DNA from: Bradyrhizobium sp. CCGUVB4N
GTDB taxonomy: Bacteria > Pseudomonadota > Alphaproteobacteria > Rhizobiales > Xanthobacteraceae
Reading direction: 5' to 3'
Length of the DNA: 64,000 nucleotides
Assembly: GCF_024199945.1 (NCBI RefSeq)
Contig: NZ_JANADP010000001.1
Location: 5,704,001-5,768,000, forward strand
The notes under the pieces: generated by a model
The model's database searches: none
Told to the model about the DNA's origin: nothing
The model's input: only the letters and a program-made list of their open reading frames with translations
Made by a program: the position numbers and the translations under genes
In this document: piece after piece, positions 45,434 to 53,425 of the stretch
Layout: every line of letters starts with the position of its first letter
Position numbering within the stretch: position 1 is the first letter of the stretch

Positions 45434-46221
45434 TACGCAATCGTATTGACGATGCCGCCCTCTGCCCGCAATGCCGCGCCATTGGTTGCGGACGCCTCCT
45501 TCGAGGCGACGTAGACCACCATGTTGGCGATCTCGTCGACGCTGGCAAAGCGCTGGATCAGCGAGCTCGGACGATGCTGCTTGACGAAATTGGCGGCCGC
45601 CTCGTCGACCGATTGGCCGTTCTGCTTGGCGAGATCCTTCACAAAAGTCTCGACGCCCTCGGACATGGTCGGGCCAGGCAGCACCGAGTTCACGGTCACG
45701 CCGCTCCCCCGGGTCAGCTGCGCCAGCCCGCGCGCGACCGAGAGCTGGGCCGTCTTGCTCATGCCGTAGTGGATCATCTCGACGGGAATGTTGAGCCCGG
45801 ACTCCGACGAGATGAAGACGATGCGGCCCCAGTTGCGCTTGAGCATGCCCTTCATGTACGCGCGCGACAGCCGCACGCCGCTCATGACGTTGACCTCGAA
45901 GAAGCGGCTCCAGTCCTCGTCCGGAATCTCGAAAAAGTCCTTCGGCTCGAAGATGCCGGCATTGTTGATGAGGATGTCAACCTCGGGCAGATCAGCCACG
46001 AGGGCCTTGCAGCCGGCAGCGGTCGAGACGTCTGCGGCGATGCCGCGCACCTTGGCCCCCGTTCCTTCCAGCTTGCGCACGGCCGCATCGACCTTGTCCT
46101 GGCCGCGCCCGTTGATCACCACGCTCGCGCCCGAGCCGGCGAGGCCCCTGGCGATGGCGTGGCCGATGCCGGCGGTCGAGCCGGTCACGAGGGCGGTCTT
46201 TCCGGAAAGGTCGATCTTCAT
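45433..46221 (-). CDS. SDR family oxidoreductase
   Basis: A 262-residue classical short-chain dehydrogenase. The NAD(P)-binding TGSTAGIG (13-20), NNAG (86-89), catalytic Ser138/139 and the YxxxK pair Tyr152/Lys156 are present. The sequence is of the 3-oxoacyl reductase-like class, with the substrate not predictable. The upstream region to 46319 is short. It is separated from the cytochrome by a half repeat. Confidence 0.9.
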   Translation of the reverse strand: MKIDLSGKTALVTGSTAGIGHAIARGLAGSGASVVINGRGQDKVDAAVRKLEGTGAKVRGIAADVSTAAGCKALVADLPEVDILINNAGIFEPKDFFEIPDEDWSRFFEVNVMSGVRLSRAYMKGMLKRNWGRIVFISSESGLNIPVEMIHYGMSKTAQLSVARGLAQLTRGSGVTVNSVLPGPTMSEGVETFVKDLAKQNGQSVDEAAANFVKQHRPSSLIQRFASVDEIANMVVYVASKEASATNGAALRAEGGIVNTIA

Positions 46222-46319
46222 GAATCGTCTCCATTGATGTCAGAGCGGATATCGTGCGCTGCACAGGCGCGTGCAATCGCCGCTCACCGACGCGTGAGGA
46301 TCAACCGCGTGAGTTTGGG

Positions 46320-46365
46320 GATGGTGGGCACGGCGCGCGAACAGCGCGCCTTGGCCTACCCTACG
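46320..46365. repeat. GTGGGCA interspersed repeat, copy 5 (right half)
   Basis: GATGGTGGGCACGGCGCGC, a short stem, then GCGCGCCTTGGCCTACCCTACG: the right half of the family with minor changes. Its right end supplies the stop codon of the diheme cytochrome gene. Confidence 0.75.
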
Positions 46366-47197
46366 ATTTCGGCGGCAACGTCCGGACGAACGCGACGATG
46401 GCATCGAGATCCTGCGGCGACATGGTGGCGTATCCAGCATAAGCCATCGGCGGCTTCAGCTTGTGACCGTCGCGCGCGATGCCTTGCGTAATCGCACGTT
46501 TGATTTCGTCGTCGCTCCACTGCCCGAGACCAGCCACGGGATCCGCGGTGATGTTGGGAGAGACGGACTCGCCCCACGGTCCCCGAAAAGTCCGGCCGCC
46601 CTTGCCGCTGGCGCCCGCGAAATCGTGCACTGCGGATGGCCCTTCCGGCGTATGGCATTCCAGGCAATGGGCGATCGTCAGAAGATAGCGGCCACGGGCG
46701 AGCTTATCGGACAGTTCCGCCTCGGTTGCCTGCTTGCCGGCATAGGTCGGCATCTCCGGCTTCAGCGCGACCTTGTATTCCGGCGCCGGCGTCTCGTGGC
46801 GCACGGACGGCACGGAACGCAAGTAAGCCGTGAGCGCATCGAGATCGCGCCCCGTGAGCACCGTGTAGAAGACGGTCGGCATGATCGGCGCCACGGCCGA
46901 TCCGTTCGGCCTGATGCCGCTGACAAGGAAATGCTTCAGCTCGGCATCGCTCCAATTGCCGATGCCGGTTTCCTTGTCGGGCGTGATGTTGGAAGCGGTG
47001 ACCTTGAAGGCGGGTTCGTCAAAGGTCTGCCCGCCCGAGAGCATGCGCGTCATATCGAGGCCCTGCGGCCCGCGCGGGGTATGGCAGTTGTTGCAGACCA
47101 TCACGCTGTTGACGAGATAGGCGCCGCGCTCCACCAGCGTCTCGGCGGCGGCCGGCGACAACAGCAGCGCCAGCACGATCCCAAACACAATCCTCAT
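46361..47197 (-). CDS. Diheme c-type cytochrome
   Basis: A 278-residue exported protein with a signal peptide (MRIVFGIVLALLLSPAAA) from ATG 47197; the 23 extra residues of the longer frame are not a signal. Two haem c motifs, CNNCH (35-39) and CLECH (178-182), are followed by methionine-containing loops. It is similar in layout to cytochrome subunits that serve periplasmic dehydrogenases. No dehydrogenase or oxidase gene is adjacent. The last three residues, Pro-Lys-Ser, come partly from repeat copy 5. Confidence 0.9.
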   Translation of the reverse strand: MRIVFGIVLALLLSPAAAETLVERGAYLVNSVMVCNNCHTPRGPQGLDMTRMLSGGQTFDEPAFKVTASNITPDKETGIGNWSDAELKHFLVSGIRPNGSAVAPIMPTVFYTVLTGRDLDALTAYLRSVPSVRHETPAPEYKVALKPEMPTYAGKQATEAELSDKLARGRYLLTIAHCLECHTPEGPSAVHDFAGASGKGGRTFRGPWGESVSPNITADPVAGLGQWSDDEIKRAITQGIARDGHKLKPPMAYAGYATMSPQDLDAIVAFVRTLPPKS

Positions 47198-47267
47198 CAG
47201 AGCCCCCGGCCAGAATCGCGTTTCACCACAACGATGCGCGGCATGAGATATCGCCGCCGCATACAAA

Positions 47268-47293
47268 AAAGCGGCGCCCAGGGGCGCCGCTTT
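47268..47293 (-). terminator. Intrinsic terminator at the end of the ribosomal operon
   Basis: An 11-bp perfect stem (AAAGCGGCGCC with GGCGCCGCTTT) and 4-base loop. On the minus strand it runs into TTTTTTGTAT, 23 bases after the rplQ stop. It should end the long S10-spc-alpha transcript and insulate the cytochrome gene. Confidence 0.92.
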
Positions 47294-47316
47294 CGAAGAT
47301 CGCTGTACCGGCCGGC

Positions 47317-47733
47317 TTACGCCGCCTCGGCTTCCTTTGCCTGCACCGGACCGGAGTCCTGGCCCTTGGCATCGACGTCGCGATCGACGAACTCGATCAC
47401 GGCCATCGCCGCGTTGTCGCCGTAGCGGAAGCCCGCCTTGATGATGCGGGTGTAGCCGCCCTGGCGATCCTTGTAGCGGGGCGCCAGCACGTCAAACAGC
47501 TTCTTGACCTGGTCCTTGTCGCGCATCTCGGAGATGGCCTGGCGGCGCAGGGACAGTCCACCCTTCTTGCCGAGGGTCACGAGCTTCTCGACGATCGGAC
47601 GAAGCTCCTTGGCCTTGGGCAGCGTGGTGACGATCTGCTCGTGCTTGATCAGCGCGGCGCACATGTTGGCGAACATCGCGCGGCGATGCTCGGCCGTGCG
47701 GTTGAGCTTCCGATGAACCTTGCCGTGACGCAT
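47317..47733 (-). CDS. rplQ: 50S ribosomal protein L17
   Basis: A 138-residue protein. MRHGKVHRKLNRTAEHRRAMFANMCAALIKHEQIVTTLPKAKELRPIVEKLVTLGKKG is the L17 signature. The C-terminus carries an extra tail of about 20 residues (DVDAKGQDSGPVQAKEAEAA) beyond the bacterial minimum, as in other Rhizobiales. It assembles on the exit-tunnel side of the 50S subunit. It is the last gene of the alpha group, with a hairpin ahead of it and the operon terminator after it. Confidence 0.98.
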   Translation of the reverse strand: MRHGKVHRKLNRTAEHRRAMFANMCAALIKHEQIVTTLPKAKELRPIVEKLVTLGKKGGLSLRRQAISEMRDKDQVKKLFDVLAPRYKDRQGGYTRIIKAGFRYGDNAAMAVIEFVDRDVDAKGQDSGPVQAKEAEAA

Positions 47734-47816
47734 ATGTCTATTCCTTACGTATGAACTGCCGCGACGGTTCGTCGGATCAGTTGCTCAGGTGGGCTGCCTG
47801 CGTTCGCCCATAAAAA

Positions 47817-47841
47817 TGACGGCCGGAAACTCCGGCCGTCA
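47817..47841 (-). terminator. Terminator-like hairpin between rpoA and rplQ
   Basis: A perfect 10-bp stem (TGACGGCCGG with CCGGCCGTCA) and a 5-base loop. On the minus strand it is followed at once by TTTTTATG. It lies between the rpoA stop and rplQ start inside the operon, so it is a candidate attenuator that lets only part of transcription reach rplQ. Confidence 0.75.
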
Positions 47842-47855
47842 CGGTGAAGTACGGA

Positions 47856-48887
47856 TCAGTAGTGATCCTCGAAGCGCTTGGCGAGCTCGTCGATGTTCTC
47901 CGGCGGCCAGCCCAGCACTTCCATGCCGAGGTGCAGACCCATCTGGGCCAGCACTTCCTTGATTTCGTTCAGCGACTTGCGGCCGAAGTTCGGGGTACGG
48001 AGCATTTCCGCTTCCGACTTCTGCACGAGGTCGCCGATGTAGACGATGTTGTCGTTCTTCAAGCAGTTGGCCGAACGCACCGACAGCTCGAGCTCGTCCA
48101 CCTTCTTGAGGAAGGCCGGGTTGAAGGCGAGGTCCGGGATGATCTCCTGGGCAACTTCCTTGCGCGGCTCTTCGAAGTTGACGAACACGTTGAGCTGATC
48201 CTGCAGGATGCGGGCGGCGTAAGCCACCGAGTCATCCGGCGAGATCGCGCCGTTGGTCTCGATCGTCATGGTCAGCTTGTCGTAGTCGAGGATCTGGCCC
48301 TCGCGGGTGTTCTCGACCTTGTAGGAGACCTTGCGGACCGGCGAGTACAGGCTGTCGACCGGGATCAGGCCGATCGGCGCGTCCTCGGGACGGTTGCGCT
48401 CGGCGGGCACGTAGCCCTTGCCGGTGGAGACCGTGAACTCCATGCGGATCTCGGCGCCCTCGTCGAGGGTGCAGATCTGGAGGTCCGGGTTGAGCACGGT
48501 GACGTCGCCAACCGTCTGGATGTCGCCGGCGGTGACAGTGCCCGGGCCCTGCTTCTTCACGACCATGCGCTTGGGGCCTTCGCCCTGCATCTTGATCGCG
48601 ATGTCCTTGATGTTCAGCACGATGTCGGTGACGTCCTCACGGACGCCAGCGATCGAGGAGAACTCGTGCAGCACGCCGTCGATGTGCACCGACTGCACCG
48701 CCGCGCCCTGAAGCGAGGAGAGCAGGATGCGACGCAGCGCGTTGCCGAGCGTCTGGCCGAAACCGCGCTCGAGCGGCTCGGCGACGATGGTCGCGAAACG
48801 CGAGGGGTCGCTGCCGGGCTGCACCTGGAGCTTGTTCGGCCGAATCAGTTCTTGCCAATTTTTCTGGATCGTCACTGTTTCACCCAT
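47856..48887 (-). CDS. rpoA: DNA-directed RNA polymerase subunit alpha
   Basis: A 343-residue protein. The N-terminal dimerisation domain (about 1-230) includes LERGFGQTLGNALRRILLSSL. The C-terminal domain (about 255-330) includes ELSVRSANCLKNDNIVYIGDLVQKSEAEMLRTPNFGRKSLNEI, the DNA- and activator-binding helices. The start at 48887 (MGETVTIQKNWQEL) is the usual family start; a longer frame to 48944 is not supported. It lies between rpsK and rplQ, as in other bacteria. Confidence 0.98.
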   Translation of the reverse strand: MGETVTIQKNWQELIRPNKLQVQPGSDPSRFATIVAEPLERGFGQTLGNALRRILLSSLQGAAVQSVHIDGVLHEFSSIAGVREDVTDIVLNIKDIAIKMQGEGPKRMVVKKQGPGTVTAGDIQTVGDVTVLNPDLQICTLDEGAEIRMEFTVSTGKGYVPAERNRPEDAPIGLIPVDSLYSPVRKVSYKVENTREGQILDYDKLTMTIETNGAISPDDSVAYAARILQDQLNVFVNFEEPRKEVAQEIIPDLAFNPAFLKKVDELELSVRSANCLKNDNIVYIGDLVQKSEAEMLRTPNFGRKSLNEIKEVLAQMGLHLGMEVLGWPPENIDELAKRFEDHY

Positions 48888-48965
48888 ACAGGCCAGTCGA
48901 TTTGAAAGTTCAAATACTGGCGTTGGAGAAAGGCCGCAGATCAAACCCGCGGCTTCTTAAAAAAA

Positions 48966-48990
48966 GCATCGCGGGCGACGATGCGCCCGC
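48966..48990 (-). terminator. Two mutually exclusive hairpins plus T-run between rpsK and rpoA
   Basis: Hairpin A pairs GCGGGCG (48971-48977) with CGCCCGC (48984-48990). Hairpin B pairs GCATCG (48966-48971) with CGATGC (48979-48984). They share bases and cannot form together. On the minus strand B ends right at seven T (48965-48959), while A ends five bases earlier. The arrangement can work as a terminator with an alternative fold, ahead of rpoA. Confidence 0.65.
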
Positions 48991-48999
48991 AACTTCGTA

Positions 49000-49389
49000 T
49001 CAGACGCGCCGACGCTTGCGCGGACGGCAGCCGTTGTGCGGGATCGTGGTCACGTCGCGGATCGAGGTGACGGTGAAGCCCGCGGCCTGCAGCGCGCGGA
49101 GCGCCGACTCACGGCCCGAACCGGGACCGGCGACTTCGACTTCGAGCGTGCGCATGCCGTGTTCCTGCGCCTTCTTGGACACGTCTTCGGCGGCGACCTG
49201 CGCGGCATACGGGGTCGACTTGCGCGAGCCCTTGAAGCCCATCGTGCCGGCGGAGGACCAGGCAATCGTGTTGCCCTGCGCGTCGGTGATGGTGATGGTC
49301 GTGTTGTTGAACGACGAGTTCACGTGCGCGACGCCGGAGGCGATGTTCTTGCGCTCACGACGACGAACGCGGGTGGCTTCCTTGCCCAT
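49000..49389 (-). CDS. rpsK: 30S ribosomal protein S11
   Basis: A 129-residue protein, MGKEATRVRRRERKNIASGVAHVNSSFNNTTITITD onward, ending in the conserved basic tail THNGCRPRKRRRV-like (PHNGCRPRKRRRV). It lies at the platform of the 30S subunit near the mRNA exit. It follows rpsM by 122 bases and is followed by the double hairpin before rpoA. Confidence 0.98.
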   Translation of the reverse strand: MGKEATRVRRRERKNIASGVAHVNSSFNNTTITITDAQGNTIAWSSAGTMGFKGSRKSTPYAAQVAAEDVSKKAQEHGMRTLEVEVAGPGSGRESALRALQAAGFTVTSIRDVTTIPHNGCRPRKRRRV

Positions 49390-49511
49390 AGACTACCTTT
49401 CCTGGAGATCTCAAACGCCGCCGTAATGCCAGCGGCTACACCTGATGGAACGAAAGGCGCGTGGCGAACGGGTTTCCCCTGTCGCCACACGCCGCGATTG
49501 GATTCGAAAAC

Positions 49512-49880
49512 TTACTTCTTCTTGCCGGCGATGGCCTTGGCCGGGCCCTTGCGCGTGCGCGCATTGGTGTGGGTCCGCTGACCGCGCACCGGCAGACCGC
49601 GACGATGACGCAGGCCGCGATAGCAGCCGAGGTCCATCAGACGCTTGATGTTGATACCGACCTCACGACGCAGATCGCCCTCGACGAGATAGTCGCGGTC
49701 GATCACTTCGCGGATCTGGAGCACTTCAGCATCGCTGAGCTGATTGACGCGACGATCCTCGGGGATCTTCACCTTTTCGAGGATCTCACCAGCGATCTTC
49801 TGGCCGATGCCATGGATGTACTGGAGCGCGATCAGCACGCGCTTGTTGGTCGGAATGTTCACGCCGGCAATACGGGCCAC
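49512..49880 (-). CDS. rpsM: 30S ribosomal protein S13
   Basis: A 122-residue protein, MARIAGVNIPTNKRVLIALQYIHGIGQKIAGEIL onward, with the helix-hairpin region and basic C-terminal tail RGLPVRGQRTHTNARTRKGPAKAIAGKKK that contacts the P-site tRNA. The gap to adk upstream is 188 bases, longer than other spacers in the operon, and may hold a secondary promoter for the alpha group. Confidence 0.98.
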   Translation of the reverse strand: MARIAGVNIPTNKRVLIALQYIHGIGQKIAGEILEKVKIPEDRRVNQLSDAEVLQIREVIDRDYLVEGDLRREVGINIKRLMDLGCYRGLRHRRGLPVRGQRTHTNARTRKGPAKAIAGKKK

Positions 49881-50068
49881 GGCCTTCTCTCCTGTTGCCG
49901 ATCCCTCGTCAGGAATCGGGCTTTAAGTGCTTATGTTTCTCGGGCAGGTGTTCACAAACGCGAACACGACGCCCACCCCTAGTCTTCCTGGGGCCCGGCA
50001 TCGTTTGAAACTATCCGACTTGGATGCGGGGCTTATTAAGGGATTCAGGGGGCTTTCGTCAACCGCCG

Positions 50069-50947
50069 CTAGCGCTTGGCTCGCTTTTTCGTGACCTTTT
50101 TTGGACCCTTCTTCGAACCTTTTTTGACGACCTTTTTAGCGGTCTTTTTGACCGTTTTCTTGACGGTCTTCTTGGCTGCCTTTTTGGCGCCCCTCACGGC
50201 CTTTTTGGCGGATTTGGCCGATTTGGCAGCCTTTTTGGCCGCTTTCGCCGGCTTTTTGGCCGTTTTCTTCGCGGCCTTGGCCTTCGCCTTAGCCTTCTTG
50301 GCCCCCGTCTTGGCCGGTGCCGCCTTGGCCGCGCTGCGGGCATGGGTCTTCGGCTCGACCGCGCCGAGCGCCAGGAGCTGCCGGTGGATGGCGCGGGTGA
50401 CCTCGTCGATGGCCATCATGCCGTCGATGGTCGAGAGCTTCCGACGCTCGGAGTAGTAGTGAATCAGCGGTTCCGTCTGGCTGCGGTAGCTGGCGAGCCG
50501 CTTGGTCAGGACCTCCGGCGTATCGTCGACCCGGACCTCCTCCCCGCGCTCCCGCATCTGGGCGACACGGGTCTCGACGCGACTCAGCAGCGCGCTCTCG
50601 TTGACGCGGAGCTCGATCACGGCGTCGAGCTTGAGATGCTTGTGCCGGAGCAGATCGTCCAGCGCTTCGGCCTGCGGCACGGTGCGCGGGAAGCCGTCGA
50701 GGATGAAACCGTTCTTCGCGTCCGGCTGGTCGATGCGATCGGAGATGATCCCCACCACGACCTCGTCGGGCACGAGCCCGCCACCAGCCATGATCTCCTT
50801 GGCTTTCAGCCCGACCGGCGTTCCGGCCGCGACGGCTGCACGCAACATCTCACCGGTCGAGAGCTGGACGATGCCATAGCGCTGCACCAGCAGCTGCGCC
50901 TGGGTCCCTTTGCCCGATCCTGGCGGTCCCAGAAGTATAATTCTCAT
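50069..50947 (-). CDS. adk: Adenylate kinase with a long lysine-rich C-terminal tail
   Basis: A 292-residue protein. Residues 1-200 are a short-type adenylate kinase: P-loop GPPGSGKGTQ (8-17), NMP-binding LSTGEMLR, FILDGFPRT (81-89) and a short lid (MRERGEEVRVDDTPEVLTKRL) without zinc cysteines. It converts ATP + AMP to 2 ADP. Residues 201-292 form a lysine-rich tail, about 40% Lys plus Ala, Thr and Val, with KK pairs every four residues from 255 to 288. The tail resembles histone H1-like domains and is not part of the fold. The start is ATG 50947; a frame to 51076 is rejected. Confidence 0.95.
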   Translation of the reverse strand: MRIILLGPPGSGKGTQAQLLVQRYGIVQLSTGEMLRAAVAAGTPVGLKAKEIMAGGGLVPDEVVVGIISDRIDQPDAKNGFILDGFPRTVPQAEALDDLLRHKHLKLDAVIELRVNESALLSRVETRVAQMRERGEEVRVDDTPEVLTKRLASYRSQTEPLIHYYSERRKLSTIDGMMAIDEVTRAIHRQLLALGAVEPKTHARSAAKAAPAKTGAKKAKAKAKAAKKTAKKPAKAAKKAAKSAKSAKKAVRGAKKAAKKTVKKTVKKTAKKVVKKGSKKGPKKVTKKRAKR

Positions 50948-51186
50948 TGGCGTACGCCCCCCGGATTGGTGAGCGATACGTCGCGCACCTGTGTTTGAAA
51001 GTTCAGTAACAGTGCAAATCATAATCGGCGCCGCACCGCTACCCATATCATAGGGGAGCAAATGCCCGGACGCCAAGAAGGCCTTTGAAATCAGTGATTG
51101 CGCTGCAGTGAGAGCAGCTCTGCCGCCGCAGCCGAATGACCGGCTGATCGTTTCGACGGGCGCCGCGCGTCACTCGCGCGGCGAAT

Positions 51187-51208
51187 CGGCGGCGCGGGCG
51201 CGCCGCCG
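51187..51208 (-). other. GC hairpin between secY and adk
   Basis: A perfect 9-bp stem (CGGCGGCGC with GCGCCGCCG) around GGGC, 16 bases past the secY stop. No T-run follows on the minus strand, so it is more likely an mRNA processing or stabilising stem than a terminator. The remaining 51077-51186 shows no gene. Confidence 0.5.
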
Positions 51209-51224
51209 GAAGGGACGCCGCGTC

Positions 51225-52556
51225 TTAGCGGCGGCGGCCCCGGAGCTTCGACTTGCGGATCAGGCCTTCATACTGATGGGCCAGCAGATAGCCCTGCACC
51301 TGAGCCACCGTGTCCATCGTGACGCTGACGACGATCAGCAGCGAGGTGCCGCCGAAGTAGAACGGCACCGAGGCGTAGGAGATCAGGATTTCTGGGATCA
51401 AGCAGACGATCGCCAGATAGATCGCGCCGAGCACGGTGATGCGCGACAGCACGTAGTCGATATATTCCGCCGTGCGCTCGCCCGGACGGATGCCCGGAAT
51501 GAAGCCGCCATGCTTCTTCAGATTGTCCGCGGTCTCGGTCGGGTTGAACACGATCGCGGTGTAGAAGAACGCGAAGAACACGATCAACGCGAGATAGAGG
51601 ATCAGGAACAGCGGACGGCCGTGGCCGAGCTGGGTCGTGATCCACTGGAACCATTCAGGCCCACTGCCCGCGTTGAAGTTGGCAACCGTGGTCGGCAGCA
51701 ACAGCAGCGAGGACGCGAAGATCGGCGGAATCACGCCGGAGGTGTTGAGCTTGAGCGGCAGATGCGAGGACTGGCCCTCGAACATCTTGTTGCCGACCTG
51801 GCGCTTCGGATACTGGATCAGCAGCCGGCGCTGGGCGCGCTCCATGAACACGATGAAGGCGATCACGGCGACCGCCATCACGATCACGACCAGGATCAGG
51901 CCGGTCGACATCGCACCCTGACGGCCGAGCTCAAGCATGTTGGCGAGCGCCGCCGGCAGCTCGGCGACGATGCCGGAGAGAATGATCAGCGAGATACCGT
52001 TGCCGATGCCGCGCGAGGTGATCTGCTCGCCCAGCCACATCAGGAACATGGTGCCGCCGGTCAGCGTGATCGCGGTGGAGAGACGGAAGAACATGCCGGG
52101 GTCGCTGACGACATTGCCGGCGCCTTCGAGGCCGACCGCGATACCGTAGGACTGGAACGCGGCCAGGATCACCGTGAGATAGCGGGTGTACTGGTTCAGC
52201 GTCTTGCGGCCCGCCTCGCCTTCCTTCTTCAGCGCCTCGAGCTGCGGCGAGACGGTGGTCAGAAGCTGGATGATGATCGAGGCCGAGATGTACGGCATGA
52301 TGTTCAGCGCAAAGATCGCCATGCGGTGGATGCCGCCGCCGGCGAACATGTTGAACATGCCGAGGATGCCGCCCGCCTGCGACTTGAACACCTGCTCCCA
52401 GATGTTGGGATCGATGCCGGGCAGCGGGATGTAGGTCCCGAGCCGATAAACGAGCAGCGCACCCAGGGTGAACCAGATGCGCTTCTTCAGTTCGTCGGCC
52501 TTGGCAAACGCGCCGAAATTGAGGTTGGCTGCCAGTTGTTCCGCTGCTGAGGCCAT
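51225..52556 (-). CDS. secY: Protein translocase subunit SecY
   Basis: A 443-residue protein with ten membrane helices. GLEALKKEGEAGRKTLNQYTRYLT, the pore-lining GGGIHRMAIFALNIMPYISASI and the C-terminal cytosolic loops including GTSLLIVVSVTMDTVAQVQGYLLAHQYEGLIRKSKLRGRRR are typical. It forms the protein-conducting channel of the inner membrane. In the spc group it follows rplO, as expected, and precedes adk. Confidence 0.98.
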   Translation of the reverse strand: MASAAEQLAANLNFGAFAKADELKKRIWFTLGALLVYRLGTYIPLPGIDPNIWEQVFKSQAGGILGMFNMFAGGGIHRMAIFALNIMPYISASIIIQLLTTVSPQLEALKKEGEAGRKTLNQYTRYLTVILAAFQSYGIAVGLEGAGNVVSDPGMFFRLSTAITLTGGTMFLMWLGEQITSRGIGNGISLIILSGIVAELPAALANMLELGRQGAMSTGLILVVIVMAVAVIAFIVFMERAQRRLLIQYPKRQVGNKMFEGQSSHLPLKLNTSGVIPPIFASSLLLLPTTVANFNAGSGPEWFQWITTQLGHGRPLFLILYLALIVFFAFFYTAIVFNPTETADNLKKHGGFIPGIRPGERTAEYIDYVLSRITVLGAIYLAIVCLIPEILISYASVPFYFGGTSLLIVVSVTMDTVAQVQGYLLAHQYEGLIRKSKLRGRRR

Positions 52557-52674
52557 ATTGGACTTTCTCCCGCCGCCTATTGCGCCGTCATACCCGCGGC
52601 CGGGCTATACTAGCGGACGCCGGACATTATCTGGGGCTTCGGCTTCGATAAGTCCATCGTCCCGCATGCGTAAA

Positions 52675-52693
52675 GGCCCGCGAGCCGCGGGCC
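52675..52693 (-). other. Hairpin between rplO and secY
   Basis: An 8-bp stem (GGCCCGCG with CGCGGGCC) and 3-base loop, followed on the minus strand by TTTACG. It sits in the 150-base rplO-secY spacer. It could be a partial terminator or RNase-resistant stem that separates ribosomal protein from SecY output. Confidence 0.5.
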
Positions 52694-52706
52694 GATGACG
52701 CAGTTG

Positions 52707-53192
52707 TTACGCCGCCTCGCCTTCTTCCTTGGCAGGGGCGAGGATCTTCACCGAACCGCCGGCCTTCTCAACCGCTTCGATCGCGGTCTTGGTGGCGCCG
52801 TGCACTTCGATGTTGAGCTTGGCCTTGAGCTCGCCGCGGCCGAGCAGCCGCAGGCCGGCCTTGGCGCGGCGCAGCACGCCGGCCTTCACCAGAGCCTCGA
52901 CGTTCACGACGCTGCCGGTCTCGAGCTTCTTGGCATCGACCGCGTCCTGGAGCCGGTCGAGATTGATCTCGGCGTACTCGACGCGGAAGATGTTGTTGAA
53001 GCCGCGCTTGGGCAGACGGCGATGCATCGGCATCTGGCCGCCTTCGAAACCCTTGATGCGCACGCCCGAACGCGCGGTCTGACCCTTGCCGCCGCGGCCG
53101 GACTGCTTGCCCTTGCCCGAACCGATGCCACGGCCGACGCGCATGCGCTTCTTGCGCGAGCCGGCGTTGTCGGCGATATCGCTGAGCTTCAT
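52707..53192 (-). CDS. rplO: 50S ribosomal protein L15
   Basis: A 161-residue protein starting MKLSDIADNAGSRKKRMRVGRGIGSGKGKQSGRGGKGQTARSG, the L15 glycine/basic signature. The C-terminal part (VNVEALVKAGVLRRAKAGLRLLGRGELKAKLNIEVHGATKTAIEAVEKAGG) folds on the 23S rRNA. The longer frame to 53222 includes the tail of rpmD; the chosen ATG has AGGAGCAGGG before it. It is 13 bases after rpmD. Confidence 0.98.
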   Translation of the reverse strand: MKLSDIADNAGSRKKRMRVGRGIGSGKGKQSGRGGKGQTARSGVRIKGFEGGQMPMHRRLPKRGFNNIFRVEYAEINLDRLQDAVDAKKLETGSVVNVEALVKAGVLRRAKAGLRLLGRGELKAKLNIEVHGATKTAIEAVEKAGGSVKILAPAKEEGEAA

Positions 53193-53205
53193 CGCCCTGC
53201 TCCTT

Positions 53206-53400
53206 TTACTTCTCGTCGACAATGCGAACGAGATGGTGAACCTTTTCGATCATGCCGCGGACGGCCGGGGTGTCCGGCAGTTCGCTGGTGCGGCCGATCT
53301 TGTTGAGCTTGAGCCCGATCAGCGTCGAACGCTGCGAGTGATGGCGGCGGATCGCGCTGCCGGTCTGCTCAAGCTTGATCGTCTTTGCGGCCTTGGCCAT
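53206..53400 (-). CDS. rpmD: 50S ribosomal protein L30
   Basis: A 64-residue protein, MAKAAKTIKLEQTGSAIRRHHSQRSTLIGLKLNKIGRTSELPDTPAVRGMIEKVHHLVRIVDEK. KTIKLEQTGSAIRR and GMIEKVHHLVRI are diagnostic. It lies between rpsE and rplO with spacers of 25 and 13 bases. Confidence 0.98.
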   Translation of the reverse strand: MAKAAKTIKLEQTGSAIRRHHSQRSTLIGLKLNKIGRTSELPDTPAVRGMIEKVHHLVRIVDEK

Positions 53401-53425
53401 CGTGGTCTACTCCGAAAAGCGTTCG

